Positions 27,686-37,482 of a stretch of 64,000 nt of DNA are shown here, in pieces (the first letter of the stretch is position 1; each line of letters begins with the position of its first letter). The DNA lies in NCBI RefSeq assembly GCF_014384985.1, contig NZ_JACRSX010000008.1, forward strand, positions 61,595 through 125,594. Reading direction: 5' to 3'. Source of the DNA: Jutongia huaianensis. GTDB taxonomy: Bacteria; Bacillota; Clostridia; Lachnospirales; Lachnospiraceae. The notes below the pieces were generated by a model. That model was not told the DNA's origin. It was given only the letters and a program-made list of their open reading frames with translations, and did not search any database. Made by a program: the position numbers and the translations under genes.

Positions 27686-28530
27686 ATGTAACAGTAGCAA
27701 AAAGTGCAGGCTTCTGCTTTGGTGTAAAACGTGCCATTGATACAGTGTATCAGGAGATTGAAAAGGGAGAAAAGGTATTTACCCTGGGTCCGATCATTCA
27801 CAATGAGCAGGTGGTGCAGGAGCTGGAGGAGAAAGGTGTTCAGGTCATTAATTCTATTGAAGAACTTGCCGATATAAAGGACGGAACAGTAGTGATCCGT
27901 TCCCACGGGGTATCCGAACAGGTTATCCGGCAGTTGGAGAAGTATGATATAAAGATCGTCGATGCGACGTGTCCCTTTGTAAGTAAGATACACCGCATCG
28001 TACAGGAAAAGTACAGAGAAGGTTTCCAGATTGTTATTATCGGCAACAGGACACACCCGGAGGTGGAGGGCATCAACGGCTGGTGTGAAAACAGTGCGAT
28101 TGTTCTTGAAACTGTTTCAGAAGCGGAAAGTTTTCGCCCTGATCCACAAAAAAAGCTGTGTATTGTATCACAAACGACTTTTAATTACAAGAAATTTAAA
28201 GATATGGTTGATATTTTTGAAAAAAAGAGTTATGATATACTTGTTATGAATACAATTTGCAACGCTACCGAAGAGCGTCAGACTGAAGCAGGTACTATTG
28301 CAAGGCAATCCGACGCGATGTTGGTGATAGGTGGAAAACACAGCTCGAACACCCAAAAGCTGTATGAAATCTGCAGCAAAGAGTGTCCGAACACATATTT
28401 TATACAGACACTTGACGACCTGAATTTGGAACTATTTCAATCTTTTCGTAGCGTGGGTATTACTGCCGGGGCATCAACCCCAAACAATATTATTAAGGAG
28501 GTTCAAACGTATGTCAGACATGAACAATGA
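27682..28530 (+). CDS. ispH: 4-hydroxy-3-methylbut-2-enyl diphosphate reductase
   Basis: 282 residues. Last enzyme of the MEP isoprenoid pathway; an iron-sulfur enzyme that makes IPP and DMAPP. The three cluster cysteines are visible in AGFCFGVKRA (C12), DATCPFVSKIH and NTICNATEERQ, along with TGASTPNNII-like TAGASTPNNIIKEV. It overlaps cmk by 4 bp and the S1 gene by 20 bp. In many Clostridia IspH and S1 are fused or adjacent; here they are two overlapping frames. The 3' third is AT-richer than the start. Confidence 0.96.
   Translation: MNVTVAKSAGFCFGVKRAIDTVYQEIEKGEKVFTLGPIIHNEQVVQELEEKGVQVINSIEELADIKDGTVVIRSHGVSEQVIRQLEKYDIKIVDATCPFVSKIHRIVQEKYREGFQIVIIGNRTHPEVEGINGWCENSAIVLETVSEAESFRPDPQKKLCIVSQTTFNYKKFKDMVDIFEKKSYDILVMNTICNATEERQTEAGTIARQSDAMLVIGGKHSSNTQKLYEICSKECPNTYFIQTLDDLNLELFQSFRSVGITAGASTPNNIIKEVQTYVRHEQ
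28208..28236 (+). promoter_or_regulatory. Possible internal promoter within ispH, for the S1 gene
   Basis: TTGATA (28208-28213), 17-bp spacer, TATGAT (28231-28236). It lies about 275 bp ahead of the S1 start, in an AT-rich stretch. The match is fair, but the position inside a coding region makes it uncertain. Confidence 0.3.
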
Positions 28531-29617
28531 CTTTGAACAGATGTTAGAAGCATCATTAGTAACAATCCACAATGGAGAGATTGTAGAAGGGACAGTTATC
28601 GATGTAAAGGAAGATGAGATTGTCCTGAACATTGGCTACAAGGCTGATGGTATTATTACACGTAACGAGTACAGCAATCAGTCAGGAATCGACCTGAGAG
28701 ATGTTGTAAAAGTTGATGATGTAATGAAGGCAAAGGTTCTTAAGGTAAATGACGGAGAGGGTCAGGTATTACTGACATATAAGCGTCTTGCAATGGAGAA
28801 GAGCAATGAGCGTATCCGTGAAGCTTTTGAGAATAAAGAGGTATTAAAGGCACCTGTAACTGCTGTATTATCCGGCGGTTTGAGTGTTGTAGTAGATGAG
28901 ACAAAGATCTTCATTCCTGCAAGCCTTGTATCAGATTCTTATGAGAAGGATCTTTCCAAGTACAACGGACAGGAGATTGAATTTGTTGTTACAGAGTTCA
29001 ATCCTAAGAAGAGAAGAATCATCGGTGATAGAAAGCAGCTTCTTGTTGCCGAGAAGGCAAAGCTGAAAGAGGAGCTTTTCGCAAGAATCCATGTTGGAGA
29101 TGTAGTTGAGGGTACTGTAAAGAACCTTACAGACTTTGGTGCATTCATTGATTTAGGTGGTGCAGACGGTCTTCTTCATATCTCTGAGATGTCTTGGGGA
29201 CGTGTTGAGAATCCTCGCAAGGTATTCAAGGTTGGTGATGTGACAAAGGTACTCATCAAGGATATCAAGGATGACAAGATTGCACTGAGCCTGAAGTTCG
29301 AGGATCAGAATCCTTGGTTGAATGCAGACGGTAAGTACAATGTTGGTGCTATCGTTAAGGGTAAGGTTGCCAGAATGGCAGACTTTGGAGCATTCGTAGA
29401 GCTTGAGCCGGGTGTAGATGCACTTCTTCATGTTTCTCAGATTTCCAAGGAGCATGTTGACAAGCCATCTGATGTATTGTCTGTAGGTCAGGAGATCGAG
29501 GCAAAGGTTGTTGATTTTAACAATGAGGATCACAAGATCAGCCTGAGTATGAAGGCTCTGTTAAATGATAATGCTTCTGAGGATGAGGAAGTTGTTGCTG
29601 AGACAGACGCTGAGTAA
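28511..29617 (+). CDS. rpsA: Ribosomal protein S1-like protein with four S1 domains
   Basis: 368 residues with four S1 RNA-binding repeats at about 17-90, 103-170, 188-260 and 275-345. The last two are the best conserved (VEGTVKNLTDFGAFIDLGG...GLLHISEMS and VKGKVARMADFGAFVEL...ALLHVSQIS). It ends in an acidic tail. Firmicutes S1 homologues are shorter than the six-repeat E. coli protein, and their role in translation initiation is less certain. The AAGGAGG site is inside ispH, with a 20-bp overlap. A strong terminator follows. Confidence 0.92.
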   Translation: MSDMNNDFEQMLEASLVTIHNGEIVEGTVIDVKEDEIVLNIGYKADGIITRNEYSNQSGIDLRDVVKVDDVMKAKVLKVNDGEGQVLLTYKRLAMEKSNERIREAFENKEVLKAPVTAVLSGGLSVVVDETKIFIPASLVSDSYEKDLSKYNGQEIEFVVTEFNPKKRRIIGDRKQLLVAEKAKLKEELFARIHVGDVVEGTVKNLTDFGAFIDLGGADGLLHISEMSWGRVENPRKVFKVGDVTKVLIKDIKDDKIALSLKFEDQNPWLNADGKYNVGAIVKGKVARMADFGAFVELEPGVDALLHVSQISKEHVDKPSDVLSVGQEIEAKVVDFNNEDHKISLSMKALLNDNASEDEEVVAETDAE

Positions 29618-29634
29618 TTATTATGAAATGTTCT

Positions 29635-29673
29635 TTCGCCAACTCATCATGGTGTGGGTTGGCGAATTTTTTT
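29635..29673 (+). terminator. Intrinsic terminator after the S1 gene
   Basis: TTCGCCAACTCA (29635-29646) pairs with TGGGTTGGCGAA (29655-29666), a 12-bp stem with an 8-base loop, followed by a run of T. It closes the long cmk-ispH-S1 unit. Confidence 0.9.
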
Positions 29674-29700
29674 CAATGAAAAGGAAGGGAGGATTTTATT

Positions 29701-30474
29701 ATGGGCGATTATGAACTTTTTAAATCGAAGATCTTCCAGATGACAAAAATTGATCTGAGCTGTTATAAGGAACGGCAGATGAAACGAAGGATTGATGCGT
29801 TGATCACTAAGAGAGGGATCAAATCCTATGATGCATATGTGAATGCTCTCCGGACAGATGTGGAGCTTATGGAGGAGTTTGTAACGTATCTGACGATCAA
29901 TGTATCTGAATTTTACCGCAATCCGGAGCAGTGGAAGGTGTTGGAAAACGAGATTTTTCCATATTTATTTGAGCGGTTTGGTAATACATTAAAAATATGG
30001 AGTGCTGCCTGCTCTACCGGGGATGAACCTTACACGCTGGTGATGCTTCTTGCGAAATTTATACCATTAAGCAGGATCAAGATCATAGCTACCGACCTGG
30101 ATAAACAGGTTCTGGAAAAGGCACAGATCGGACTTTACGATGAAAAGAGTCTGAAAGGTCTGCCGAAGGAGTTTGTACAGAAGTATTTTACGAAGATAGG
30201 CAGCAGCTATCAGATTCATGATGATGTGAAGAAGTGTGTGCAGTTCAAGCAGCATAATCTGTTGAAGGATCCATATCCATCACAGTGTGATCTGATCGTA
30301 TGTCGCAATGTCATGATTTACTTTACGGAGGATGCAAAGAAAGGGATGTATCATCGTTTTAATGACGCTCTGAAAAAGGATGGCATGCTGTTTGTAGGAA
30401 GCACGGAGCAGATTATTGCGCCGGCTGATTATGGTTTTACTACATACCGTTCTTTCTTCTATAAAAAGGATTAA
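29701..30474 (+). CDS. cheR: Protein-glutamate O-methyltransferase CheR
   Basis: 257 residues. Methylates glutamates of chemotaxis receptors using SAM. The N-terminal all-helical domain (about 1-75, YKERQMKRRIDALITKRGI) is followed by the SAM-binding fold with FYRNPEQWKVLE, WSAACSTGDEPYTLVMLL, IIATDLDKQVLEKA and CDLIVCRNVMIYF. The YF end FVGSTEQI fits active CheR. It stands alone between two terminators, away from other chemotaxis genes, which must be elsewhere if the host is motile. An AAGGAAGGAGG site precedes the ATG. Confidence 0.94.
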   Translation: MGDYELFKSKIFQMTKIDLSCYKERQMKRRIDALITKRGIKSYDAYVNALRTDVELMEEFVTYLTINVSEFYRNPEQWKVLENEIFPYLFERFGNTLKIWSAACSTGDEPYTLVMLLAKFIPLSRIKIIATDLDKQVLEKAQIGLYDEKSLKGLPKEFVQKYFTKIGSSYQIHDDVKKCVQFKQHNLLKDPYPSQCDLIVCRNVMIYFTEDAKKGMYHRFNDALKKDGMLFVGSTEQIIAPADYGFTTYRSFFYKKD

Positions 30475-30513
30475 TATGAGCCTTTGCTTTCGTGCTCATT
30501 ATTTAAACAATGT

Positions 30514-30578
30514 AAAAGACAGTTTTCCGGAAGACTTTGGAGCTGTCTTTTTTATTTGAAATATTTTCAATTTTTTTT
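30514..30578 (+). terminator. Tandem intrinsic terminators after cheR
   Basis: First hairpin: AAAAGACAG (30514-30522) with CTGTCTTTT (30543-30551), then TTTATTTG. Second: TTGAAA-TAT-TTTCAA (30556-30570), then eight T. Two stops in a row isolate cheR from the fatty-acid/RNase III unit. Confidence 0.8.
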
Positions 30579-30620
30579 CTATCTTGTATTAACATTCACA
30601 CAGTCAACGAGGATGACTTC

Positions 30621-30649
30621 TTGCACTATAGACGAAATTCGGGTATAAT
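30621..30649 (+). promoter_or_regulatory. Sigma-A promoter for plsX-acp-rnc
   Basis: TTGCAC (30621-30626), 17-bp spacer, TATAAT (30644-30649). The -10 box is perfect. It lies about 90 bp before the plsX start and directly after the tandem terminators. Confidence 0.65.
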
Positions 30650-30736
30650 ATATTTTGTATGCTTATGCACAATAGCCCTATTAGGCTTGATAAGCGCAAG
30701 ATATGATCAGGAGAAGCAGGAAAGGTTGGATCAATT

Positions 30737-31744
30737 ATGGACGAAAAGATAAGAATTGTAGTAGATGCCATGGGTGGAGATAATGCACCGGAAGCACCGA
30801 TTCATGGAGCGGTTGATGCACTGGCAGAAAATAATAAGATAGAGATCACACTGGTGGGGCGTACCCCGGACATTGAAGCGGAGCTGGCGAAGTACAGTTA
30901 TGATAAGGATAGAGTTCATATTGTCAATGCAGAGGATGTCATCGGCTTTGATGAGCCTCCGGTAGAGGCAATCCGCAAAAAGAAGGATTCCTCTATTGTG
31001 GTAGGTATGAAGCTTGTGAAAAAAGGAGAGGCCGATGCCTTTGTATCTGCCGGCAGTACAGGTGCGATCCTGGTAGGGGGACAGCTTGTGGTAGGAAGGA
31101 TCCGTGGCATAGAGAGAGCACCTCTGGCACCGTTGATCCCGACAACCGATGGAGTTTCTCTTTTGATCGATTGTGGTGCCAATGTAGATGCGAGGGCATC
31201 TCATCTGGTACAGTTTGCAAAGATGGGTTCTATCTATATGGAGAATATCGTCGGGATCAAGAATCCCCGCGTAGCCATTGTAAATATAGGAGCCGAGGAA
31301 GAAAAGGGGAATGCTCTTGTGAAAGAGACATATCCTTTATTAAAAGAATGTGAGGATATCAACTTTATCGGAAGTATTGAGGCGAGAGACATTCCGAAGG
31401 GGGGAGCAGATGTTATCGTCTGTGAAGCCTTTGTGGGGAATGTTATCCTGAAGCTGTATGAGGGACTTGGTTCTGCATTGCTGCACAAGGTCAAGGAGGG
31501 ACTGATGAGTTCTCTTCGCAGTAAGATCGGTGCACTTTTGATCAAGCCGGCATTGAAGAAGACGTTAAAAGCATTTGATGCTTCAGAGCATGGCGGAGCA
31601 CCTCTTCTGGGACTGAAGGGGCTTGTGGTGAAGGCACATGGAAGCTCCAGCGAGGTAGAGATCAAGACAGCGATCCTTCAGTGCATTTCCTTCAGTGAAG
31701 AGGGGATTAACGACAGGATCAGGGAAAATCTTAAATTAGATTAA
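30737..31744 (+). CDS. plsX: Phosphate acyltransferase PlsX
   Basis: 335 residues. Converts acyl-ACP to acyl-phosphate, the first step of membrane lipid synthesis in Firmicutes. Family marks: IVVDAMGGDNAPEAPIHGA at the N terminus, SAGSTGAILVGG, ANVDARASHLVQFAKMG, and CEAFVGNVILKLYEGLG. AAAGG precedes the ATG. It opens the plsX-acp-rnc-smc run. Confidence 0.97.
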   Translation: MDEKIRIVVDAMGGDNAPEAPIHGAVDALAENNKIEITLVGRTPDIEAELAKYSYDKDRVHIVNAEDVIGFDEPPVEAIRKKKDSSIVVGMKLVKKGEADAFVSAGSTGAILVGGQLVVGRIRGIERAPLAPLIPTTDGVSLLIDCGANVDARASHLVQFAKMGSIYMENIVGIKNPRVAIVNIGAEEEKGNALVKETYPLLKECEDINFIGSIEARDIPKGGADVIVCEAFVGNVILKLYEGLGSALLHKVKEGLMSSLRSKIGALLIKPALKKTLKAFDASEHGGAPLLGLKGLVVKAHGSSSEVEIKTAILQCISFSEEGINDRIRENLKLD

Positions 31745-31831
31745 TAAGCATATGATCCGGTGGTTATATCAGGACAACGGACAGGAGATCATCTGATACT
31801 TTCCATAAACTTAGATGAGATGGTGATGAAT

Positions 31832-32086
31832 ATGGAATATGAAAAGCTGCAGAATCTTTTGGCAGAAATATTAGAGGTAGAACCGGAGCAGATCCGCAAG
31901 GAAAAGTCTTTTGTGAAGGACTATGGGGCGGATTCCCTGACTCTTTTTCAGATACTGATGGGAGTGGAGGCAGTATTTGGCGTGATCGCAGAGGAGCAGG
32001 AGCTTCTGCGATGGAATACTGTGGGAGAGCTTTGGGAATATTTACAGACAGGCAGAGGAATTACAGGAAAGGGTTCATCGTTATGA
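31832..32086 (+). CDS. acpP: Acyl carrier protein
   Basis: 84 residues. Four-helix carrier with the phosphopantetheine serine in GADSLTLFQILMGVEAVFG (about residue 37). The loop is slightly unusual (GADSLT where GADSLD is typical). The start is uncertain: ATGs at 31820, 31826 and 31832 are all in frame; the last gives the typical MEYEKLQ N terminus. It lies between plsX and rnc, a common Clostridia order, and ends by overlapping rnc by 4 bp (ATGA). Confidence 0.88.
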   Translation: MEYEKLQNLLAEILEVEPEQIRKEKSFVKDYGADSLTLFQILMGVEAVFGVIAEEQELLRWNTVGELWEYLQTGRGITGKGSSL

Positions 32087-32787
32087 GATCAAAAGAAATG
32101 GGGGAGTTTGAGAAGGAAGCAGGGTATATTTTTAAAGATAAATCTCTGCTGGCAACGGCATTGACCCACAGCTCATTCTCCAACGAAAAGAAAATGAAAA
32201 AGACACAGTGCAATGAGAGATTGGAATTTCTGGGAGATGCTGTGCTGGAGCTGGTGTCCAGTGAGTTTATCTTTCGCAGCCATCCGGATATGCCGGAGGG
32301 TGAGATGACTAAGACCAGAGCAAGCTATGTCTGTGAACCGACACTGGCGCTTTGTGCCAGAGAGATTCATCTGGGAGATTATCTGCGTCTGGGAAAAGGC
32401 GAGGAGCTTACCGGTGGCAGACAGAGAGATTCTGTGTTGTCGGATGCGCTGGAAGCAACGATCGGTGCCGTCTATATGGATGGCGGCTTTGAACCGGCCG
32501 AACGATATATCGAGGAGCATATTCTGAAGGATATTGATAATAAAAAGCTTTTTTATGACAGTAAAACATTTCTGCAGGAAATTGTTCAGCGCCATGAGGG
32601 GGATACGCTGGAATATAAACTGATCGGGGAGAGTGGACCGGATCATCATAAAGAATATCAGGCTGCTGTATTTGTTAATGGCAGACAGATATCCACCGGA
32701 ACAGGTCAGACCAAAAAGAAAGCAGAGCAGTCTGCGGCCTATGAGGCAATACTGATCTTAAAAAGAGAGGCGGACGGACGCCGATAG
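32083..32787 (+). CDS. rnc: Ribonuclease III
   Basis: 234 residues. Cuts double-stranded RNA in rRNA and mRNA processing. The catalytic signature NERLEFLGDAVLELVSSEF is near residue 45; the second acidic site is in DALEATIGAVYMDGG. A C-terminal dsRBD follows (about 165-230, FLQEIVQRHEGDTLEYKL and KKKAEQSAAYEAI). The ATG at 32083 overlaps acp by 4 bp, behind AAAGGG. smc follows after 17 bp. Confidence 0.96.
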   Translation: MRSKEMGEFEKEAGYIFKDKSLLATALTHSSFSNEKKMKKTQCNERLEFLGDAVLELVSSEFIFRSHPDMPEGEMTKTRASYVCEPTLALCAREIHLGDYLRLGKGEELTGGRQRDSVLSDALEATIGAVYMDGGFEPAERYIEEHILKDIDNKKLFYDSKTFLQEIVQRHEGDTLEYKLIGESGPDHHKEYQAAVFVNGRQISTGTGQTKKKAEQSAAYEAILILKREADGRR

Positions 32788-32804
32788 TCACAGGGAGAAC
32801 ATAG

Positions 32805-35800
32805 ATGTATTTAAAAAGTCTGGAAGTGCATGGTTTTAAATCATTTGCCAATAAATTGTTATTTGAATTTCATAATGGTATTACGGCGATTGTAGGACCT
32901 AACGGAAGTGGAAAGAGCAATGTTGCCGATGCCGTGCGTTGGGTACTGGGTGAGCAGAGTGCCAAGCAGCTTCGTGGTGCCAAGATGGAGGACATCATCT
33001 TTGCGGGAACGGAGCTCCGTAAGCCTCTGGGATATGCTTATGTAGCCATTACCATCAGCAATGAGGATCACAAGCTAAATGTACCATATGAGGAGGTCAC
33101 CATTGCCAGAAGAGTGTACCGTTCCGGCGAGAGTGAGTATCTCTTAAATGGCGCCTCCTGTCGTCTGCGTGATATTCAGGAACTGTTGTTTGATACCGGT
33201 ATCGGTAAGGAAGGCTATTCTATTATTGGACAGGGGCAGATTGATAAGATCCTCAGTGGTAAGCCGGAAGAAAGGCGTGAGCTTTTTGATGAGGCAGCCG
33301 GTATTGTGAAGTTCAAAAAGAGAAAGGCTGCTGCAGAGAAAAACCTGGCGGAGGAGCAGCAGAATATGATTCGTATTGAGGATATTCTGTCGGAGCTGGA
33401 AAAGCAGGTAGGACCATTGGAAAAGCAGTCGGAGAAGGCACATGAATATTTGATCTATCGTGATGAGCTTCGTAATCTGGATGTCAATATCTTTTTGATG
33501 GAGTATGATCAGATTCATACGGAGATGGAAGATGTGTCCAAGAAACAGGACATTGCTTCCGGTGATCTGGAACAGGCAAAAAAGGATTTTGAAGAAACAA
33601 AGGCAGAATATGCACAGGTTGAAGAAGTGCTGGAAAAGCATAGTCAGAGTCTGGAGGGACATAAGGAACGCCTGACCAATTCCAGAGTATCCTTAAATGA
33701 GCAGGAAGGTAATGTCCGGGTGCTTCAGGAGCAGATCCGGAGCGCCAGCCAGAATGAGGAGCATTATAAAGAACGGTTGGAAAATCTGCAAAAATCCATG
33801 GATCAGGCGGAGGAAGAAAAGGCAGGCTACCAGGAGAAGCAGGATGCCTTTGATGAACGCCTTGCCGGGATCCGTAAGGAACAGGATGAAATGAAGGAGC
33901 GTCTCACACAGACCTCCGGACAGATCGCATCCACAGAGAAGGAAATCGCAGACCGTAATAATGATATTCTGGCGGCAATGAGTCAGACCACAGAGATCAA
34001 GACAGAACAGCAGAAATATGAAACACAGCTGGAACAGATCAATGTTAAACGGGCAGAAATGACCCAGAAGGTGTTGAAAAATAAATCCGAAGCGGCAGGT
34101 CTGCAGGAAACCATGGAGCAGCAAAAGGCTATTCTGTCCGATATTTCGGACAAGATTGAGGGAATGGATGCCAATAATGCAGAGATCCGTAATGCGTTAA
34201 AACGTCTTTCCGAGCGGAGTCAGGAGCTGGAAAAAGAGCACCGGGATACCCAGCAGAAGTTTCATATGGCAAACTCCCGTCTGAATTCCTTAAAGAATAT
34301 GACGGAGCGTTACGAAGGCTTTGGACAGAGTATACGCCGCGTGATGGAGCAGAAAGAGCATAATCCCGGTATTATTGGTGTTGTTGCAGACATCATCCGG
34401 GTGGAGAAGGATTATGAGATTGCGATCGAGACTGCTTTGGGAGGCAGTATTCAGAACATTGTTACAGACAATGAACAGACTGCCAAGGCGATGATCGCTC
34501 TGTTAAAAAAGAACCGTTACGGTCGTGCCACCTTCCTTCCGCTGACTAATATATCCGGCCGTGGTGTGAATCAGGCACAAAACATATTAAGGGAGCCGGG
34601 CGTAGTAGGCTTTGGTTCTTCTCTGGTACATGCGGATGCGAAGTTTGACCAGCTGATCGAATATCTTTTGGGCAGATTTGTGGTGGTAGATCATATTGAT
34701 AATGCCATTGCTCTTGCCAGAAAATATAAACATTCCCTTCGGATCGTGACGAAGGAGGGAGAGCTTTTAAATCCGGGCGGTTCCATGTCCGGTGGAGCTT
34801 ATAAAAACAACAATAACCTCCTGGGACGCCACCGTGAGATGGACAATCTTGAAAAGGAAGTGGAGGCGCAGAGAGAGAGAATGCGCAGGATCCTGCGGGA
34901 GCAGGAGGAAGGCCGCAAAGAAGCCGAAGAGCAGCAGAAGGCTATCGAAAAGAACCGTAGCATCCGTCAGGAGCTGATCCTGCAGCAAAATACGGCTAAG
35001 ATCAATTACGACAGAGCCAGAGGAGATTTCCTGCAGAATCAGAATGAACTGGAGCAGATCCGTTTGGACAGCCAGGGAATCGAGAGTACGAAAGCAGAGC
35101 TTCAGAAGCAGCTGGATGATCTGAAAGCGAGCATCAGCGACAGTGAGAGCCGCAGCAAGGAGAATGAGACATATCTGGAGCAGCTGAACCATCGTCTGGA
35201 GGAACTTCGTGAGGAGGAAAAAGAGCTTACGGAGAAGAATAACGAGTATACTCTTAAGATCTCCACGGAAATTCAGAGCAATGAATTCGTGGCACAGAAT
35301 ATTACCCGTATCAATGAGACGCTGAAACAGCTGACATCAGAGCTTGACGGAATTCAATCCGACAGTAGACAGGCAGAGGATCTTATGCAGGAAAAACAGC
35401 AGGAGATTGAGAAGGCAAAGCAGCAGATCGAGGATACAGCGGGAGAGATCGCAGAGCTGGAGGAAACGATCCGTCAAGAGACGGAGCAGAAGGACGAGCT
35501 TTCCAGACAACATAAAGACTTCATTGATAAGAGAGAAGGTCTTTCTGACAAGATCAATGAGCTGGATAAAGAGTGTTTCCGTCTGAATAATCAGAAGGAA
35601 AAAATGGAGGAGCGGATCAACTCACGGACTACATATATGTGGGAGCAGTATGAGCTGACCTATCATGGAGCAGAGGAGCTTCGGACCAATACCGAGCTTT
35701 CCATGCCACAGATGAAGCAGGAGATCAGTTCCTTAAAATCCAGGATCAAGGCACTGGGAGATGTCAATGTCAATGCCATCGAGCAGTATCAGGATGTGTT

Positions 35801-36368
35801 GGAGCGTTATACCCGGTTAAAGACGCAGCATGACGACCTGATCAAGGCGGCTGGCGTGTTGGAGGGGATCATCAGCGAGCTGGACGAGTCTATGCGAAAG
35901 CAGTTTGCGGAGCAGTTTGCCGAGATCCGGGAACGTTTTGACAAGGTATTTAAGGAGCTTTTTGGTGGAGGCCGTGGTACTTTGGAGCTTCTGGAAGAGG
36001 AAGATATCCTGACGGCAGGCATCAAGATCGTGGCACAGCCACCGGGAAAGAAGCTTCAGAATATGATGCAGCTTTCCGGTGGAGAGAAGGCATTGACGGC
36101 TATTGCGTTGTTATTTGCTATTCAGAGTCTGAAGCCTTCCCCGTTCTGTCTGCTGGACGAGATCGAGGCGGCACTGGACGATTCCAACGTAGACCGTTAT
36201 GCCCAGTATCTTCATAAGCTGACGAAGGACACCCAGTTTATTGTGATCACCCATCGTCGAGGCACGATGAATGCGGCAGATATTCTGTATGGTATCACCA
36301 TGCAGGAGAAGGGTGTTTCTACACTGGTATCCGTAAATCTTCTGGATGAGAAGGATGTTGTAAACTAA
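32805..36368 (+). CDS. smc: Chromosome segregation ATPase SMC
   Basis: 1187 residues, full length. Walker A is GPNGSGKSNVADAVRWVLG (about 32-50). Two long coiled coils (about 170-500 and 680-1030) flank a hinge (about 515-665, with GGSIQNIVTDNEQTAKAMI and NPGGSMSGGAYKN). The C-terminal head carries the ABC signature QLSGGEKALTAIALLFAIQ and Walker B FCLLDEIEAALDDSNV. It should work with ScpA/ScpB, not in this window. Linkage rnc-smc-ftsY is standard. Confidence 0.98.
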   Translation: MYLKSLEVHGFKSFANKLLFEFHNGITAIVGPNGSGKSNVADAVRWVLGEQSAKQLRGAKMEDIIFAGTELRKPLGYAYVAITISNEDHKLNVPYEEVTIARRVYRSGESEYLLNGASCRLRDIQELLFDTGIGKEGYSIIGQGQIDKILSGKPEERRELFDEAAGIVKFKKRKAAAEKNLAEEQQNMIRIEDILSELEKQVGPLEKQSEKAHEYLIYRDELRNLDVNIFLMEYDQIHTEMEDVSKKQDIASGDLEQAKKDFEETKAEYAQVEEVLEKHSQSLEGHKERLTNSRVSLNEQEGNVRVLQEQIRSASQNEEHYKERLENLQKSMDQAEEEKAGYQEKQDAFDERLAGIRKEQDEMKERLTQTSGQIASTEKEIADRNNDILAAMSQTTEIKTEQQKYETQLEQINVKRAEMTQKVLKNKSEAAGLQETMEQQKAILSDISDKIEGMDANNAEIRNALKRLSERSQELEKEHRDTQQKFHMANSRLNSLKNMTERYEGFGQSIRRVMEQKEHNPGIIGVVADIIRVEKDYEIAIETALGGSIQNIVTDNEQTAKAMIALLKKNRYGRATFLPLTNISGRGVNQAQNILREPGVVGFGSSLVHADAKFDQLIEYLLGRFVVVDHIDNAIALARKYKHSLRIVTKEGELLNPGGSMSGGAYKNNNNLLGRHREMDNLEKEVEAQRERMRRILREQEEGRKEAEEQQKAIEKNRSIRQELILQQNTAKINYDRARGDFLQNQNELEQIRLDSQGIESTKAELQKQLDDLKASISDSESRSKENETYLEQLNHRLEELREEEKELTEKNNEYTLKISTEIQSNEFVAQNITRINETLKQLTSELDGIQSDSRQAEDLMQEKQQEIEKAKQQIEDTAGEIAELEETIRQETEQKDELSRQHKDFIDKREGLSDKINELDKECFRLNNQKEKMEERINSRTTYMWEQYELTYHGAEELRTNTELSMPQMKQEISSLKSRIKALGDVNVNAIEQYQDVLERYTRLKTQHDDLIKAAGVLEGIISELDESMRKQFAEQFAEIRERFDKVFKELFGGGRGTLELLEEEDILTAGIKIVAQPPGKKLQNMMQLSGGEKALTAIALLFAIQSLKPSPFCLLDEIEAALDDSNVDRYAQYLHKLTKDTQFIVITHRRGTMNAADILYGITMQEKGVSTLVSVNLLDEKDVVN

Positions 36369-36385
36369 TGGATTCGTGACTTGAT

Positions 36386-36397
36386 ACCCGGCCGGGT
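36386..36397. repeat. GC-rich 12-bp palindrome between smc and ftsY
   Basis: ACCCGGCCGGGT is a perfect palindrome, unusually GC-rich for the area. It lacks a T tract, so it is not a terminator by itself. The role is unknown; the 109-bp gap shows nothing else. Confidence 0.3.
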
Positions 36398-36477
36398 CTG
36401 GCTGGATACAGGTGAGGATATGGTCTGCATCGCAGGACAGATTATATATATCGCATTATGCGGGAAATGGAGCAGTT

Positions 36478-37404
36478 ATGGGATTTTTTGACAGATTAAA
36501 AAGTGGTCTGACAAAGACCAGAGATAATTTTGTATCAGGAATTGATTCTCTTTTCAGTGGTTTCTCTGAGATTGATGATGATTTTTATGAGGAGCTGGAG
36601 GAGATTCTGATCATGGCGGATATTGGAGTGAACACCACCGACAGGATCATTGAGGATCTTAAGGAAAAGGTTAAAGAGCAGAAGATCAAAGAGGTTTCCG
36701 TATGCAGAGAACTTCTGATGGACACCATAAAGCAGCAGATGCAGGTGGATGAGACTGCATATGAGTTTGAGCATAAGACATCGGTGGTATTGATGATCGG
36801 TGTCAACGGTGTCGGAAAAACAACTTCTGTAGGAAAACTTGCCGGTCAGTTAAAGGCTCAGGGGAAAAAGGTGATCCTGGCGGCGGCAGATACTTTCCGT
36901 GCGGCAGCCATCGAGCAGCTGACGGAGTGGTCTAACCGCGCCGGTGTGGAGATCATTGCCGGACAGGAGGGCGGTGATCCTGCTTCTGTTGTTTTTGATG
37001 CGGTGAATGCTGCAAAGGCGAGAAAGGCAGACGTGCTGATCTGCGATACGGCAGGACGTCTTCACAATAAAAAGAACCTGATGGAGGAGCTTCGCAAGAT
37101 CAACCGCATTATTGAGCGGGAGTTTCCGGAGGCATATCGGGAAACGCTGATCGTATTGGATGGAACCACAGGACAGAATGCGCTGGTACAGGCAAAACAG
37201 TTTGCAGAGGTGGCGGATATTTCCGGAATCGTGCTGACAAAGCTGGATGGAACAGCCAGAGGCGGTATTGCGATCGCCATTCAGTCTGAGATGAATATTC
37301 CGGTGAAATATATCGGTATCGGAGAGCAGATCGACGATCTGCAGAAGTTTGATGCGGACAAGTTTGTGGATGCCCTGTTTGAGACGCAGGATGAGGAGGA
37401 ATAA
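36478..37404 (+). CDS. ftsY: Signal recognition particle receptor FtsY
   Basis: 308 residues. SRP receptor GTPase for membrane protein targeting. N-terminal NG-domain helices are followed by G1 [18 protein letters not shown], then [28 protein letters not shown] and [10 protein letters not shown], and the ending [25 protein letters not shown]. The acidic A domain is absent, as in many Firmicutes. The ATG at 36478 gives the usual [11 protein letters not shown] start. ffh is not in the window. Confidence 0.97.
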   Translation: MGFFDRLKSGLTKTRDNFVSGIDSLFSGFSEIDDDFYEELEEILIMADIGVNTTDRIIEDLKEKVKEQKIKEVSVCRELLMDTIKQQMQVDETAYEFEHKTSVVLMIGVNGVGKTTSVGKLAGQLKAQGKKVILAAADTFRAAAIEQLTEWSNRAGVEIIAGQEGGDPASVVFDAVNAAKARKADVLICDTAGRLHNKKNLMEELRKINRIIEREFPEAYRETLIVLDGTTGQNALVQAKQFAEVADISGIVLTKLDGTARGGIAIAIQSEMNIPVKYIGIGEQIDDLQKFDADKFVDALFETQDEEE

Positions 37405-37482
37405 AACAGGTGACAGCCTGTATCATAATATATGATTGTCAAAAAGGATGACAGAAAAGATAAGAAAGGCATGGTGATTCAT

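Noticed and set aside
30537..30752. 71-residue plus-strand frame with a hydrophobic start
   Set aside because: It overlaps the tandem terminators, the promoter and the start of plsX, and has no ribosome site.
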